Shown: in pieces, positions 9,766-21,267 of the stretch
Layout: every line of letters starts with the position of its first letter
How positions within the stretch are numbered: the first letter of the stretch is position 1
From: Paratrimastix pyriformis
Taxonomy: Eukaryota; Preaxostyla; Paratrimastigidae
Reading direction: 5' to 3'
DNA length: 64,000 nucleotides
Assembly: GCA_027972325.1 (NCBI GenBank)
Contig: JAPMOS010000141.1
Span: 28,076 to 92,075 of the forward strand
Translations under genes and position numbers: made by a program
Notes under the pieces: model-generated
The model's database searches: none
Told to the model about the DNA's origin: nothing
What the model saw: only the letters and a program-made list of their open reading frames with translations

Positions 9766-12320
9766 TCGGGGAGTTTGTTGAAGGTTGATGACCCAGACTC
9801 GTCCAATCGAGAGAACCAAACTGGCAAAGGCAAAGAAAACAAAAAGCCGGCAGCTTTCATCAACCCGGGGCCCTCGTATTTCGGACGCCCAAATCTTGTT
9901 GCACTGGCCTCTTCTGAGACTGCTTCCGTCGGGGACGATCTCGCCACTCACAGTGACACATCTTCGGTCAAAACTCACGACACCCATCACACAAACCGCC
10001 GAAAACGGCACGGAAGTGTGTCGACACTGTCGGACGATGATGTCCGGTTTTTTTGTTGTCGTTCTCCTGAATTCCGATTCTCTGTAGGAAGGGACAGCAA
10101 CCCGTTTGCTTCGTGAAGATCAGCAGGACGATGAAGAGGAAGTGCTCACCTTCCGCAATCCTTTTCACGAATTTGTGTGCTATTTCACCTATGTCTGTCT
10201 CGGGCCATCATCGGACGTGTTCTGATTCACCACTTAGTCCCGCCTTTTTAAATATGGAATCCTGGGTGCGGTGTTGATCAATACCATCACCATCGCCATT
10301 GACACCGACCGCAACGTCGACACCCACTACGGGGCGATTTTCCAAGGCTTTGACATGTGCTTCCTTGTTTTATATACGATCGAGTTTGTGTTAAAACTGT
10401 ACTGTGCCCCTCTGGTCCGTTCTCGATCCAATTTGGCTTTTCCGTCGTTCTGACCCTGGGGTGATGATGATGCTGGCCAGGGCTACTGGAAGTCGAATTT
10501 CAACAAGTTCGACTTCATCATCCTGGGGACGTCCTTTCTGCAGTTCGCCGAGGGTTCCATCGGCAGCCTGACCTTCCTCCGGGTCCTGCGCGGTCCGGCG
10601 GCTGTTCCCCTGCCTGCCTGCGGCTCCCCTGCCTGTCTGACCCTAAGATGACCATCTGACCATGTGATCGCCTGGTGTCTCTCTCTGCACCGACCTCTGG
10701 TCTCCTCGGGGATCATCATTCCCTTGTCCACCCCTGTTGCTGCTGTTTTTCTTTCTCTTGTCCATCGCCCCCCAACGCAGCCCTGCGTGCACTGCGGGCC
10801 TTCCGTGCAATCGGCTTCCTGCGGCCCTTCCAGATCATCGCCAGCTCGATGGTCAAGACGGTGGTCTCCATCGTCAACCTGATCGCCATCCTCTTCCTGC
10901 TGTTGTACGTCTTCGGGGTCATCGGGTACTACATGCTGGGCGAGCAGGACCCCGCCCACTGGGCCGACCTCGCCCAGGCAATCCTCTCCATGCATATCTA
11001 CGTCACGGTCCGCCAGCAGCAGCAGCGTCATCGTCAGCGTCGTCGATCATCATCATCATCATCCATCACCCGATCATCACCCGATCATCATCACCCGATC
11101 ATCATCATCATCCAATCGTCACCATCATCCAGTCATCACCCATCATCCAGTCATCACCCATCATCGCAACCACCACCAGCATCACCACCACCGCCACCCA
11201 CCCCATCCCCCATCCCCCATCCAGGCAGACGGGTGGACGGCCATCCTGCAGCACCCGCTGGACGAGTGGAACCGGGCCACGCGGATCTTCTCGATCATCT
11301 GCATCTTCTTCTGCAACATCATCTTCACCAACCTCTTCATCGGTGTCGTCCTCCAGGTCTGACCGAGCCCCGTCCCATGCACCCCCCCCCCCCCCCCCCA
11401 TGCACCCCACCCCCATGCACCCCCATGCACCCCCATGCACCCCATCAGCCTCGTATGAACTGGCTGCGAGCCCATTCAGTGGAACCCCCGATTTTTCATC
11501 CCATCCCCCCCCCCCCCCCCCCCCCCGCCCGCCTCTGCCCTGGTCAGAACCTGTCGCAAGCGCGCCAGGAGGCGGAGGCGCTGGACATGGCCAAGAAGAA
11601 GAAGCAGGTCGACAAGAAGAAGCAGCTCTACCTGTCCCGGCAGAAGCTCGAGTGGACCTCCATCATCGACGCCCAGAAGGAGCGCGGCACCCGCAACGTG
11701 CAGGGCCTGCTGGCCTCGATGGCCGGCCGGCTGCGGCACGATGACATCGTCCCGTGCACCCTGCTCGCGTGCAACACCACATGGATGCAGGCATACACGG
11801 CCGTGCTGCAGCACCAGGTCCACCCCTGAACGCAAGTCCCCCCCCCCCCCCCCCCCCATGGATCGCCACGCCCCCAACAGCCCACCACAGCCGCACAGCC
11901 GCACAGCCGCACAGCCGCACAGCCGCACAGTCGCACAGTCGCACATCCGCGCCTTCTTCTTCTCTCTGACAATTTTTTCCATTCTGCTGCTGTCGCTGCT
12001 CATGTTGCTGCTGCTGTCCTTGGATTGCCTGGTGGATGGTGGATGGTACCCTGCCTGATGCCTGGTGGATGGTGCCCTGGTGATGTTGGTGTTGGGTCGG
12101 CCACAGGAGATCAACATGTACCACCGGATGGACGCGTCGTCCCTTCTTCTTCTCACCGACTGTTTTCCCTTCTGCTGCTGCTTGGTGGGTGGGGTGGGTG
12201 GCCCTGGGGGGTCTGTGCCAGGAGAACAACATGTACCGGGTGCAACAGCTGCAGTTCGAGCTGGCCGAGTCCCTGGCCACCATCGTCGAGCGGCGCCTGG
12301 CCACCCGCACCATGAGGTGA
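9766..12320 (+). CDS. CatSper-like voltage-gated cation channel, single six-TM domain
   Basis: Exons: 9766-10041, 10088-10192, 10238-10414, 10481-10592, 10781-11007, 11225-11356, 11548-11817, 12222-12320; about 465 residues plus a short upstream start exon not firmly located. Segments in order: charged N terminus; S1 YGILGAVLINTITIAID; S2 FDMCFLVLYTIEFVLKLY; S3 FNKFDFIILGTSFLQF; an S4 with regular arginines, LTFLRVLRALRALRAFRAIG; S5 VNLIAILFLLLYVFGVIGYY; pore helix ending in TADGWTAI; S6 IFFCNIIFTNLFIGVVLQ; then a Lys-rich coiled coil (AKKKKQVDKKKQLYLSRQ). The pore T-x-D-x-W at about residues 299-303 is the calcium-selective CatSper motif; one-domain NaChBac-like channels are the alternative. 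CatSper channels admit calcium into flagella. All seven introns start GTC. The pore motif is split between two exons. Confidence 0.8.
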
Positions 12321-13064
12321 TATTGGTCTTGGGGCCGCCGTGACTCGAACCCGGGTCCTTCCCACCGACCGACCACGGGGAGTGACACAAGGCTGGTCTT
12401 CGGTGCTGGCTGTGTTGCCCCTGGCTGGGGAGGCCTTTGTGGGCAGTCTCATGTCCGCCGCCAGCGATCCGTTTGCTGTGCCGGGCCGCCACGTCTGTTG
12501 GCCTTTTGTGAATGAAGACTAATTTGCTGTGACGAGTGTTCCGTGCCCCCTCCCCCTCATCTCCCGCTGTTGATAGCTGATCGCTTGCTGCATTTTTCAC
12601 CAGTCATCTCATCCTGTTCCTGTTGATTTGTTCTCTCCGCCTCGTCTTTTCATTGCCAATTTCTTTCTTCGCTTCCAAATGAAATTTCGCTTTTTTTTGG
12701 CGTCGGGGTCGTGGACTTCCTCTGCTGCTGCGGGAAGGAGGAGGACGGGAGCGGGAGCGGGAGCCCGGGGAATATTCGGGGGGGGGGGGGGGGGGGGGGG
12801 GGGGCTGGCAACAGTCACACGGGTGGTGTTCATCAGCAAGCGGGGCATGGTCATGATGAGGATTGGATGATGATTTGGATGAGGATTGGATGAGGATTGG
12901 ATGAGGATTGGATGAGGATTGGATGAGGATTGGATGATGATTGGATGATGAATGATGATGATGATGGGTGATGATGATGATGGGTGATGATGATGAATGG
13001 ATGATGATGATGAATGGATGATGGTGATGGGTGATGATGGTGATGGGCGATGATGCTAATGAGG

Positions 13065-13097
<33 letters not shown>

Positions 13098-13943
13098 ATG
13101 GGGGGTGGGGGGTGGGTGCACTCGCCCCATGAGGGGGTCTTTGAGGGTGTGGGACCCGCCCCCCGTCATCACACCCACCGCGGGGTCCCGGTCACGCGTT
13201 CAGAGGGCGCCGCCCTCGACCCGGCCCTGCTTGGTCGGTGCCCTGTCCCACCCACCAACACCAGCCAGCCAACCACCCCGCACAGCAGTGCGGCGCCCCG
13301 ATGAAACAACGGGAGGCCGGGCGCGGGGTCAACCTGATTGTGCCCTCCCCACCCCACCCCACCCCACCCCACCCCTCCCCCTGCTCCTCCTCCCTGTCCC
13401 GCCCTGGCCGCCACCCCTCCGCCTTCCCCCCCGACCTCAGTGCCTCCTGGGCCTCTGCCTCTGCCTCTGGGGCGCGACCGTGCTTCCGCTGGTGCTGCTG
13501 CTGGTGCGGGTTGGGGCTGTCTTCTTCTGGGGCCGCCGGCAGCCCGGACGGTGCGGGTGCAGGCGCGCTGCCAGCGGGTGGGCTGCAGGGGGATGTGGAG
13601 TGTGGGGACGGGGGGGAGGGCGGGCGTCAGTTCGTGCTGACTGCTCGCCCCCTCTTTCGCTCGCCCCTGCCGCCCCCCGCCCTCCTCCAAGCAGCCATGG
13701 ACAGCAGCAGCCATGGACAGCAGCAGCCATGGACAGCAGCAGCCATGGACAGCAGCAGCCATGGACAGCAGCAGCAGCAGCAGCAGCAGCCAGGCGGCAA
13801 AGAGTGGGGGGATGGAGGAAGGGGTGTCTTTGTACAGGGGGCCTCCCGCCCACCGGTGGGGGTGGGCGGCGGTGGGCGCGAAAGGCGAGGGGGAAACGGC
13901 AGAGGGGGGAGGGAGGGGGAGGATGCGCGCCCTGACGGCACAC
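12321..13943. other. Convergent intergenic region with satellites and a tRNA-arm-like fragment
   Basis: This lies between the 3' ends of the channel (+) and UBA3 (-). Contents: a fragment at 12331-12360 whose minus strand resembles a tRNA T-arm (listed separately); a 26-G run at about 12779; GGATGA/GATGAT repeats 12850-13050; a CTG tract 13069-13097; and five 16-bp ATGGACAGCAGCAGCC units at 13696-13780. A plus-strand hydrophobic stretch near 13455-13535 and a Cys-rich stretch near 12710 could be exons of a small gene, but no start, stop or splice set is convincing. Confidence 0.4.
12328..12361 (-). other. tRNA T-arm-like fragment (possible SINE relic)
   Basis: The minus strand reads GGACCCGGGTTCGAGTCACGG followed by CGGCCCCA, which looks like a B-box/T-arm and acceptor 3' half. 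No complementary 5' acceptor, D-arm or anticodon arm is found in the upstream 80 bases on that strand, so this is not a functional tRNA gene. A related 30-bp block occurs at 63694-63724. Confidence 0.35.
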
Positions 13944-14365
13944 TTACTTTGTGAACTCGAGCTCGAGGAGCAGAGGGCTGGTCAGGCAGGGGTCCGACAC
14001 GGAGATCACCATCCCGGGCCGGGTCAGCTCGCCCAGGGGCCGGGGCAGGTTGGCGTGGGTGGCCTCGATGATGCGCATGTACAGGGTCACACTGTTGTCC
14101 GGGGTCGTCAGCGAGGGCCGCTTCAGTTGGCTGGGGGGGGGGGGGGGGGACAAGAGTGGTGATGACGATGACTGGATGATGATGACGATTGGTGATGATT
14201 GGATGACGACGACGACGACAGTGGTGATGATTGGATGGTGATGATTGGATGGTGATGCTTGGATGGTGATGATTGGATGCTGCTGCTGATGATGAATGAT
14301 ACTGCTGGTGGTGGTGGCCAATATGCAATATATGCGTGTGCGTGCCAATATGTCTGTGTGTCTGT

Positions 14366-14412
<47 letters not shown>

Positions 14413-16637
14413 GGGCGGACAAGTTGGGGTCCTGTGCGAGCTTGTCGATGAACATCTGCAGGGTCCACTCGGGCGAGACGCGGTACTTGGTGGGGGCCGC
14501 CACCTCGCGGCACACGTTGCACTCGGGGTTCCGCTCGTAGTGGAAGGTGTTCGTGTAGGCGCCCTGGCCACCACCGACATCACACCAAATGATCATCAGC
14601 ATCACCACAAGCACCACCATCATCGCAAATCCTCCTCATCACCATCCAATTCTCAATCCTGGTCAGGATCAACACCCAATCGTCAACCCCGTCAACCAAC
14701 TCGCTCGCTCGCTCGCTAGTCCGTGTCGTTGTCCATCTCAGTCATCATCACCCACCATCCACCCAGCCAGCCAGCCAGCCCCAGCAGAGCATGCCTGGGC
14801 ACGGACCAGGGCGAGTATGCCATGCAACGGTCCATCTCAATCATTCCCATCCAATCATCCAAATCCTCCAACCACCATCCATCCCCGCCACCGCCCAGCA
14901 CGGACCACGGCGCCCGAGTATGCCATGTAGTTGTCCATCTGGTGGCCCAGGTTGGTGGCCAGCTTGAGGGCCTCGTTGACGCAGGCGGCCGCCACGATGG
15001 CGTTGGTCGAGGCCACGGCGGGGATAATGTTCTTCACAACGCCCAGGGTCAGCTTGTACGTCACCCCTGCGATGGTGGTGATGGTGATGATGATGATGAT
15101 TGGATGGGGATAATGTTCTTCACCACGCCCAGGGTCAGCTTATACGTACACCCCTGCGATGGTGATGATGGTGATGATGATGATTGGATGGATGGGATGC
15201 TGGTAATGATGATGCTGGGTGATTGGGTGCTCGTGATGTGATCGATGATAATAATTGGATGATGATCGGACGGTGACGATGATCCCGGACATGGGGTGGA
15301 TGCTGATGGGCGGGTGGGGGGTCGATGAGCTGCGGTATGGCTGGCTGTGCTGCGGGTGCCCACCGAGTGCCGGTGTGGGTGCCTGGTGTGTGTTCCTGCC
15401 TGCCTTGCTCCCAGGTTCCGCTGGGTGGTGGTGGTGGTGGGGGTGATGACGGGGGTCCATCCACCGACCCTCGATGTGGTACTGCTGGGAGCGCTTCGAG
15501 GCCACCTCCAGCAGCCACTGCACGTCGGCCGGGTTGTCGCCGCTCGCCTTGCGGCCCGCTGCCACCACCAGCGCAGCGAGCGAGGGAGCGAGAGCGGAGA
15601 GGTGATGCTGGGCCGGAGCGCAACAAAGTCATGTCGAGGGCGGATGGCATGTGGGTGGGGAGAGCGATCGTGCCCCCCAAAGTGTTCGAAGGGACGCCAG
15701 GTGGATGTGCGGGTGGGGTCGGGGGGGTGTCGGGGGGGTGTCGGACCGTGGGTCTTGGGGAACTCGAGGATGGCGAACTCGACGCAGTGCTCGGGCAGCC
15801 GGGGGTTGCTGGCGATGGTGCACATGGGGTATGTCGTCTGGGGGGGCAGCGAGCTCAGCTGGCACTCGAAGCAGCTGTCCAGCATGGGGGCAATCACCCG
15901 GGCCTGACCCGCAAAGCCTGGGGGGGGGGGGGGGGGGGAGGTGGATGAGGCTATCGCCTGAGGTGGTGCCGGACCTTCCGAGCCACCGTCGATCATCGGA
16001 ATGACATTCTCGCCGGCGGCAATCCGCTCCCGGGCAATGTTGACGAGGGTGCCGTTGAGCCACCGCCGGGCGTCGATTGAATCGAGGCCAGCAATGACGA
16101 TGTCAAAACTCTTGTAAAAGTCCAGGGGCATGTCCTGAATCTTGCAATGATGTGCAGTGATGTGGCAGCCCTCGACACGATCGTTCATAAAGGCAGCCGC
16201 GACCACCGACTTCGGCTTGCCGACATCGGCTTCCCCAAAGAGGAACTGCCTGTTCAGGTTGCTGACATCTGAGCCAATGGTGAGAAAAGATGCGGCATAA
16301 CCACACAGAACCACCGACCGATCGTATCCATATCGATAACATCGACCGTCTTGAACCCGGACAGAGCAAGATCCTTCAAAATTTCGCAGCCAAGGCCGCC
16401 TGCTCCGATCACAAGGATGCGGATTTTGTGCAGAAAATCCTTGGCTTCTTCACCAGGCTCGAACCCCTCCCGTCCGATAGAGGTGGTGTGCTCCAGCAGC
16501 TTATAAATCTAGGTGGTGGAGGAAAAATGACCGCCCAGAAAACCAAATGACAATATAGCATCACGAGGGGAACACAAAAAAAGTCGGCAGACGGGATCCC
16601 AGCGGGGCTGATCAATGGCAGAAATTTCTTCGGTCAT
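13944..16637 (-). CDS. UBA3: NEDD8-activating enzyme E1 catalytic subunit (UBA3/ECR1)
   Basis: Eight exons: 16637-16593, 16508-16319, 16268-15975, 15917-15747, 15558-15469, 15066-14906, 14563-14421, 14130-13944; 426 residues, all phases agreeing. UBA3 with its partner APPBP1/NAE1 adenylates NEDD8 and passes it to the E2 UBC12 for cullin neddylation. Visible features: nucleotide-binding [12 protein letters not shown] at about 48-59, the [17 protein letters not shown] core, [18 protein letters not shown], the catalytic Cys in [18 protein letters not shown] at about 209, and zinc-ligand pairs CFEC (about 192-195) and CNVC. A ubiquitin-fold domain closes the protein ([20 protein letters not shown]...LELEFTK). 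Length fits the family. All seven introns begin GTC. Introns flanking exon 6 carry degenerate copies of that exon's edges. Confidence 0.95.
14818..15165 (-). repeat. Echoes of UBA3 exon 6 edges in flanking introns
   Basis: True exon 6 is 15066-14906. Its 5' edge with acceptor (15018-15075) is copied with a few changes at about 15107-15165, upstream in the transcript. Its 3' edge (around 14905-14940) is copied at about 14790-14845, downstream. In the upstream copy the acceptor is intact but the frame reads GVYV and then TAA, so use of it would truncate the protein. Confidence 0.8.
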
Positions 16638-17127
16638 TTGGTTGGGAGTCGCTCACCCTCGGAGTGCAAACACCTGCCGGCGGGAGACCAACGACGGCGT
16701 TGCTCTGCTCCAATAAATTTGGGAGGACAGCAGTTGTTTTTTTCCTCCCCAAAAAATAGATCGGCAACGGTCCCGTCAGAAAAAGGAGAGATCGATGTGT
16801 TACTCAGGCCAGGTTGACCTGAAGTCCTCGAGGCAATCGAACCCGGCCGTTTCGCGACCTGGAATTCCACGACTCAGTGGGAGCCGCGCCGGATGGCGCC
16901 AATCGGAGCGGCTTCGGAGGCCGAGTGGAGTGGCATCGATGAGACGGAACGGCAACGGGGGCGAGGTGGCAAAGTGGCCTGGCCTTTGCCTCTTCAGGGG
17001 GCTGAGAGGGCGACGTGGCGAGGGATGGTTTATAAGGGTGCGGGCATTTCGCCAAGCCGGCCATGATTGCGTCCATCCCCCGCGCCCTTCACTTCACACG
17101 AGGACCCGGGGAGGCGGGGCGGCTCGT
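16638..17127. other. Tandem (tail-to-head) intergenic region between UBA3 and the METTL21-like gene
   Basis: This contains the presumed UBA3 promoter and the 3' end of the METTL21-like gene. Open frames exist on both strands but none has family-like content or matching splice structure. A short B-box-like string near 16825-16840 is not part of a foldable tRNA. Confidence 0.4.
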
Positions 17128-18154
17128 TCAAGGAACTGTGAACCGGTAGAGGTGCATCAATGGGAAGGCACCGGCGGGGTCGAACTCGCCTCGGGGCACA
17201 TCCACAACCGCGAACCGGGCCCGCAGCAGCTCGAAGAAGGGGCGCTCTTGCTCGGGGTACCGTTCAAAGGCCCTGCGGGGAAATCGGTCCGTGAGGTGGT
17301 GGGTGAATTTCAACTCTCCCAATGGTCGGTGCCCCACTTGCTGATCAGATGTCCCGCCCGCCCATGGCAAAAACAAAAAAAACAAAAATGGGGGCAAGCC
17401 ACGGACCCCAGGTATCCCACAGGCTTCCCGTCCGGCGCCTGGGCTGAGGCGGGCCTGCTGAGGAGGGCCTCCAAGGTCTCCAGCAGGGGGACGTGCGAGC
17501 GCACATTATTGTACACAACGTCGCTGCACACGACCATGTCTACTTGCCCCAAGTCCGGCAGGGGCTGTTGTGGCTGGGGTGTGGGTAGCAAGGACGCATC
17601 GGCGGGGGGCGATGGAAGGGGGGTCGCCGGCGGGGTGGATCCAACCGGGGGGAGGAGTGGATCGCACGGCCGGGGTGGGACACCCCACATCAAGGCACGA
17701 GCAACAGCCCACCCACGCGTGAATTTGCCGCTCGCAGCGGAAGGGCTGGGTTGTGGGTGGGGCTGTTTGACCAGGCCGTTCATCTCGATGTTGTGGTCGA
17801 GGAGCGGAACCAGCTCGTCCATGTCAGTGACCGTGACATGGGCTCCCATCAGGGCCAACGCAATACCCAGATGTCCCGTACCCGCACCAAGTTCGACCAC
17901 ACTGCAGTCCTGGAAGCATGACTGGGGCAAGGAACACGATAGCGCTTTGCCGATGAAAAACCTAGATGTCCAACAAATTGGCGAAGTGAGACTTAAAAAT
18001 CAGACTTTGCCATCAAATGGGAACATGTCCACACGTAGGCACCAACGTGGGTCCCGGGACGCTGAGAGATGATGATCCGACCGAGAGAGGGATATCCGAA
18101 AGGACGTTCCTCCAAGTGGAAACAGTCAACACGAGGACGCAAAATGATCGCCAT
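17128..18154 (-). CDS. METTL21-type lysine methyltransferase (Methyltransf_16)
   Basis: Exon 1 (18154-18006) encodes MAIILRPRVDCFHLEERPFG through GAYVWTCSHLMA. A 44-nt intron (GTCTGA...CTAG) leads to exon 2 (17961 to about 17403), with the SAM-binding motif VVELGAGTGHLGIALALMGA, the post-I acidic strand VTVTDMDELVPLLDHNIEMN, then VDMVVCSDVVYNN and PLLETLEALL. Exon 3 (about 17340-17128) ends FAVVDVPRGEFDPAGAFPLM and HLYRFTVP. The VW before the SAM motif and the SDVVY motif place it in the METTL21 group of seven-beta-strand enzymes, which methylate lysines on chaperones or elongation factors. The target is not predictable. A Pro-rich insert (about PPRPCDPLLPP to PQPQQPLPD) is unusual. The last intron's edges are uncertain. 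The start codon overlaps the first in-frame ATG of the gene on the other strand. Confidence 0.8.
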
Positions 18155-20816
18155 GGTTCAGAAAACAAACCGAAACGCTCAGTCTCAGCAAGAAGAAAAT
18201 AGCGGAAAGCACCCCTCTACAGCGGCTAATTTTTGGACGGATCTGAATCAGTCGTGGGAATCGATGGATGCGAATTGTTCTTCGGAGTCTCTGACGGAAA
18301 TGAAGACCTACCCAATCAATATTGAGCTAAAGCTCTCAGAAGAAGACATATCTCGCCTGGTTTTCCACAGCGCCCTGAATCTTGTTGACGTCCTTCAGGA
18401 TTTGATTGGCTCCGTCCGGGTATGCCTGAATGGGAGAACAGATGTATTCAAGAAAACTGAGGCATTCTGTACCCAGCTCGGTCGTTCGTTGGGCTCTTTT
18501 AGTGCGACTGCTCGTCTGATGCAGTCGTTCACCATGGAACGCAGCCTCATCCTGGGCGAGGTCTGGCAGGAGAGGCCACCCTTGGGCAGATCTCACTTTT
18601 CGATTGTAGGTGGAAGATGTCAAACAAATCCTGGCAGTGGCCTCGCAGGCCAATGCCAAACTCGTCGCCAAAGTGCAAGGTCCGTCTCGCGCCCCCTTCA
18701 AATTCTCGACCTGACTTCGTTCTGCCGTCGGTGGCTGTTCCCCCAGGGACTATGAGCCTGCTGGAGAACTTCATTGTACCCATCTTCGAGCTGCGCATGA
18801 ACGAACTGCTCCAGCGCTCCAAGTATCCCGCCGGTCAGTTCCGCCCCCCCCCCCCCCCCAGCCACGCACCCCTTTGTCGCGGTCTTGTTCCACACGCTCA
18901 CGGACGGCATCCCTGTTGGCCCCCCCCCACCCATCCACCCTGCAGGGTTCTGGGTGGCGTACCACATCGCGACCCTGCGGCGGAACATGGAGACGGTGCT
19001 GCAGGCGGTCTCGCTGAGCAACGCCGCCCGGACGCGCATCGTCTTCAAGCCCGAGTCCGCGCTCATCACCATCGGCACCAGCATCATCAGCCATCATCCA
19101 GCATCATCTTCGCCACCACCACCGTCATCATCATCCAATCATCCCATCATCCAATCATCATCATCACCACCATCACCATCACCATCACCATCACCATCAT
19201 CATCACCATCATCATCATCATCACCCGATCATCATCACCCGATCATCATCACCCGATCATCATCACCCGATCATCATCCTCCAATCATCATCACCCGATC
19301 ATCATCACCCGATCATCATCACCCGATCACCATCACCTGATCATCATCATCCAACATCCCCACCCCTTCCGCTTGCAGGGAGATGGGCCCGCAGGACCAT
19401 TTGGTGCAGCTGGACATCCAGTCGGCCGCGGGGCGCTCGATCCGTCTGCCGCCCGTGATGCAGGACTGCTTCCGGGATCTGCTCATGGTCTGGCGCCCCA
19501 CATGGTCCACCCGCTGATGACTGGACGATGATGACGGGATTTGTGACCGGATGTTGATGTGATGTTGATGTTGATGTTGAATTGGTTGATGCTGGTGATG
19601 ATCGATTGACTGATGATGGTGATGGTGACTGGATAATGATCCCCCCCCCCCCCCACACACACACACACACCCTCAGAACGCCCGCAAGTACAGCCTACCC
19701 GGGACGACCATCCGTGGGCTGATGGCCAACACGGGCGAGGAGCTTGTCATCCGGGTGGAGGACCAGGGCATCGGCATCGAGCCCGACGAGGTCGAGCAGA
19801 TCATCCAGTTCGGCTTCCGCGGTCTGCACCCACCCGCCTCGCCCCCCCCCCCCCCCCCCTGTGGTGCATGAGAAGCAGAGCATCCCGTTCGGCTTCCACC
19901 ACCCCCCCCCCCCCCCGCCCCTCCTTCGCGTCTCATCACAGGGAGACGACGATGAAAAGTGGGTCACCCTGTTCTCGATGCCCGTGCTGCTGTGACGCAC
20001 GGCGAGGGATGGACGGACCGCGGAAGCCGGACGGGATGATCGGCTCTTCGGCTCATCACACAGGATGGCATCGGAGTTGGGTGGCGGCCCTCCGATCGAC
20101 CTCCACTTCCCAAATGTGCCGCACGCCCAGACACACTTCCCGCCTCACCCGTGGGGTGCGCGGTGGATGGCTGCTGGGGGGGGGGGGGGGGGGGCTGCAG
20201 GATCGAACGCCATCGGGCGGCGCACCATGGGCGGTGGCTTCGGGTTGACCAGTCCGCACACCCCGCACACCCCACACACACCCTTCGCCCTCGCCGCACG
20301 CCCACCCCGCCCCTCGGGGCCCCCACCGCGACCACCGCCGCCCCGCGCCCCGGGGCAGCACCGTGGAACCCCCCCCCCCCCCCCCCCCCCCAGAGCACAC
20401 TCCCCGTGAAGACGCACACTCTCCGGACCCGGGGCGGGACGTTTGACCATATATGCTGGGGTATGGCGGGGGCGCTGGCGTGTTTGCGTGGACTTCACCA
20501 AGCTGCTGGGCGGGACGTTTGACCATCTGCTGGGGTGTGGCGTGGCGGCGATGTGTTTGCGTGTGCAGAGGCGTACTACTTCACCAAGCTGCTGGGCGGG
20601 ACCTTCACCATCACGACGGGCCTCGGCATGGGCAGCATCTTCGAGATCCGCATCCGGTGCCCCCCGGGATGCGCCCTCGCCAGCCCCGTAACAGCCGCCG
20701 CCTCGGCCGCTGCCCCCGCTGACTCCGGGACAGCCCCGCGAGTGGCCGCCCCGCCTGCTGGTGCCACCGTCGAGGCGCCGAGGCAGGCGGGGCCGCCGCC
20801 CCTGGCGGTGAGTTGA
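18153..20816 (+). CDS. Histidine-kinase-type ATPase (HATPase_c) protein, bacterial-like
   Basis: Eight exons: 18153-18560, 18610-18679, 18747-18833, 18946-19054, 19379-19487, 19677-19821, 20201-20251, 20569-20816; 408 residues from the first ATG, though starts at 18264 (MDANCSSES) or 18300 (MKTYPINIEL) are equally open. The N-terminal helices (LSEEDISRLVFHSALNLVDV...FWVAYHIATLRRNMETV) resemble a dimerisation region but contain no clear phospho-accepting His box. The ATP-binding fold is complete: N box DCFRDLLMNARKYS, G1 VEDQGIGIEPDEV, FGFRGSNAIGRRTMGGGFGL, then TKAYYFTKLLGGTFTITTGL with GMGSIFEIRI. The RGSN...GGGFGLTKAY arrangement matches stand-alone ATP-binding proteins of bacteria as I remember them, suggesting ancient transfer followed by intron gain. 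The Ala/Pro-rich tail after RCPPGC is probably disordered. Confidence 0.8.
20440..20606 (+). repeat. Echo of the ATPase last-exon edge inside the preceding intron
   Basis: CTTCACCAAGCTGCTGGGCG and the sequence just upstream of the acceptor (GTGTTTGCGTG) appear at about 20480-20515 and again at the real exon start (20552-20605). GACGTTTGACCAT with a TGCTGGGGT-type follow-on occurs twice (about 20438-20465 and 20512-20537). The upstream copy lacks the CAG acceptor. Confidence 0.75.
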
Positions 20817-21267
20817 GGGCGGCGTGGGTTGTGTGAGATGCGACGCAGACGCAGATGGTCGGACCTGGGCATAATCAGGCTCGAGGGGTTCGCTGGTGCG
20901 GCTCCCGGGGCTGTTTCCTTCCTGTTCTCTCTCCTCTCCGTGGTGCGGTGGTGATGATGATGACGATGCTGGCCGTTCGGGGGTGGGGTTCCCCCTCCTG
21001 CCTCCCCTTTTCGCCTTTGCTTTTGGCTGCTTCTCAGCCTGGACTCCGTTCATTTTCATTTGACTTTTCATTTGTTCATTTGAATTTTCGTTTTCATTTT
21101 TTTCTTGTTAATTTTCCCGACGCTTTGTTGTTGTTTGTTGTTGTTGTTGCTGTTGTTGTTGTAGTTTGCGCATGATCGTCCTCGTGGCGGCACGGGACAG
21201 CCCCAAATGCTGCTTGATGCCTCTTTAATGGGCTTCTTTTGGGGTTTTGTTGTTGGTTACGGCCTTC

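Noticed and set aside
11108-11475. Minus-strand ORFs rich in Gly, His and Met opposite the channel gene introns
   Set aside because: They are shadows of CATCAT and C-run repeats, and the plus strand has conserved channel exons on both sides.
12328-12405. tRNA gene on the minus strand
   Set aside because: Only the T-arm and 3' acceptor half are recognisable. There is no pairing 5' acceptor, D-arm or anticodon arm, and the T stem has a mismatch.
13440-13640. Small membrane protein gene from a hydrophobic stretch near 13455-13535
   Set aside because: No start codon, splice partners or stop could be assembled, and the surroundings are simple repeats.
17945-18024. A 17-nt mini-intron plus a 33-nt intron in the METTL21-like gene
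   Set aside because: A single 44-nt intron (18005-17962) with a GTCTGA donor and CTAG acceptor explains the region and gives VWTCSHLMAKFFIGKAL directly.
19055-19378. GC-AG intron in the ATPase gene starting at 19075
   Set aside because: The phase did not fit the next exon. A GTCCG donor at 19055 gives phase 2 and joins KPE to EMGPQDHL correctly.
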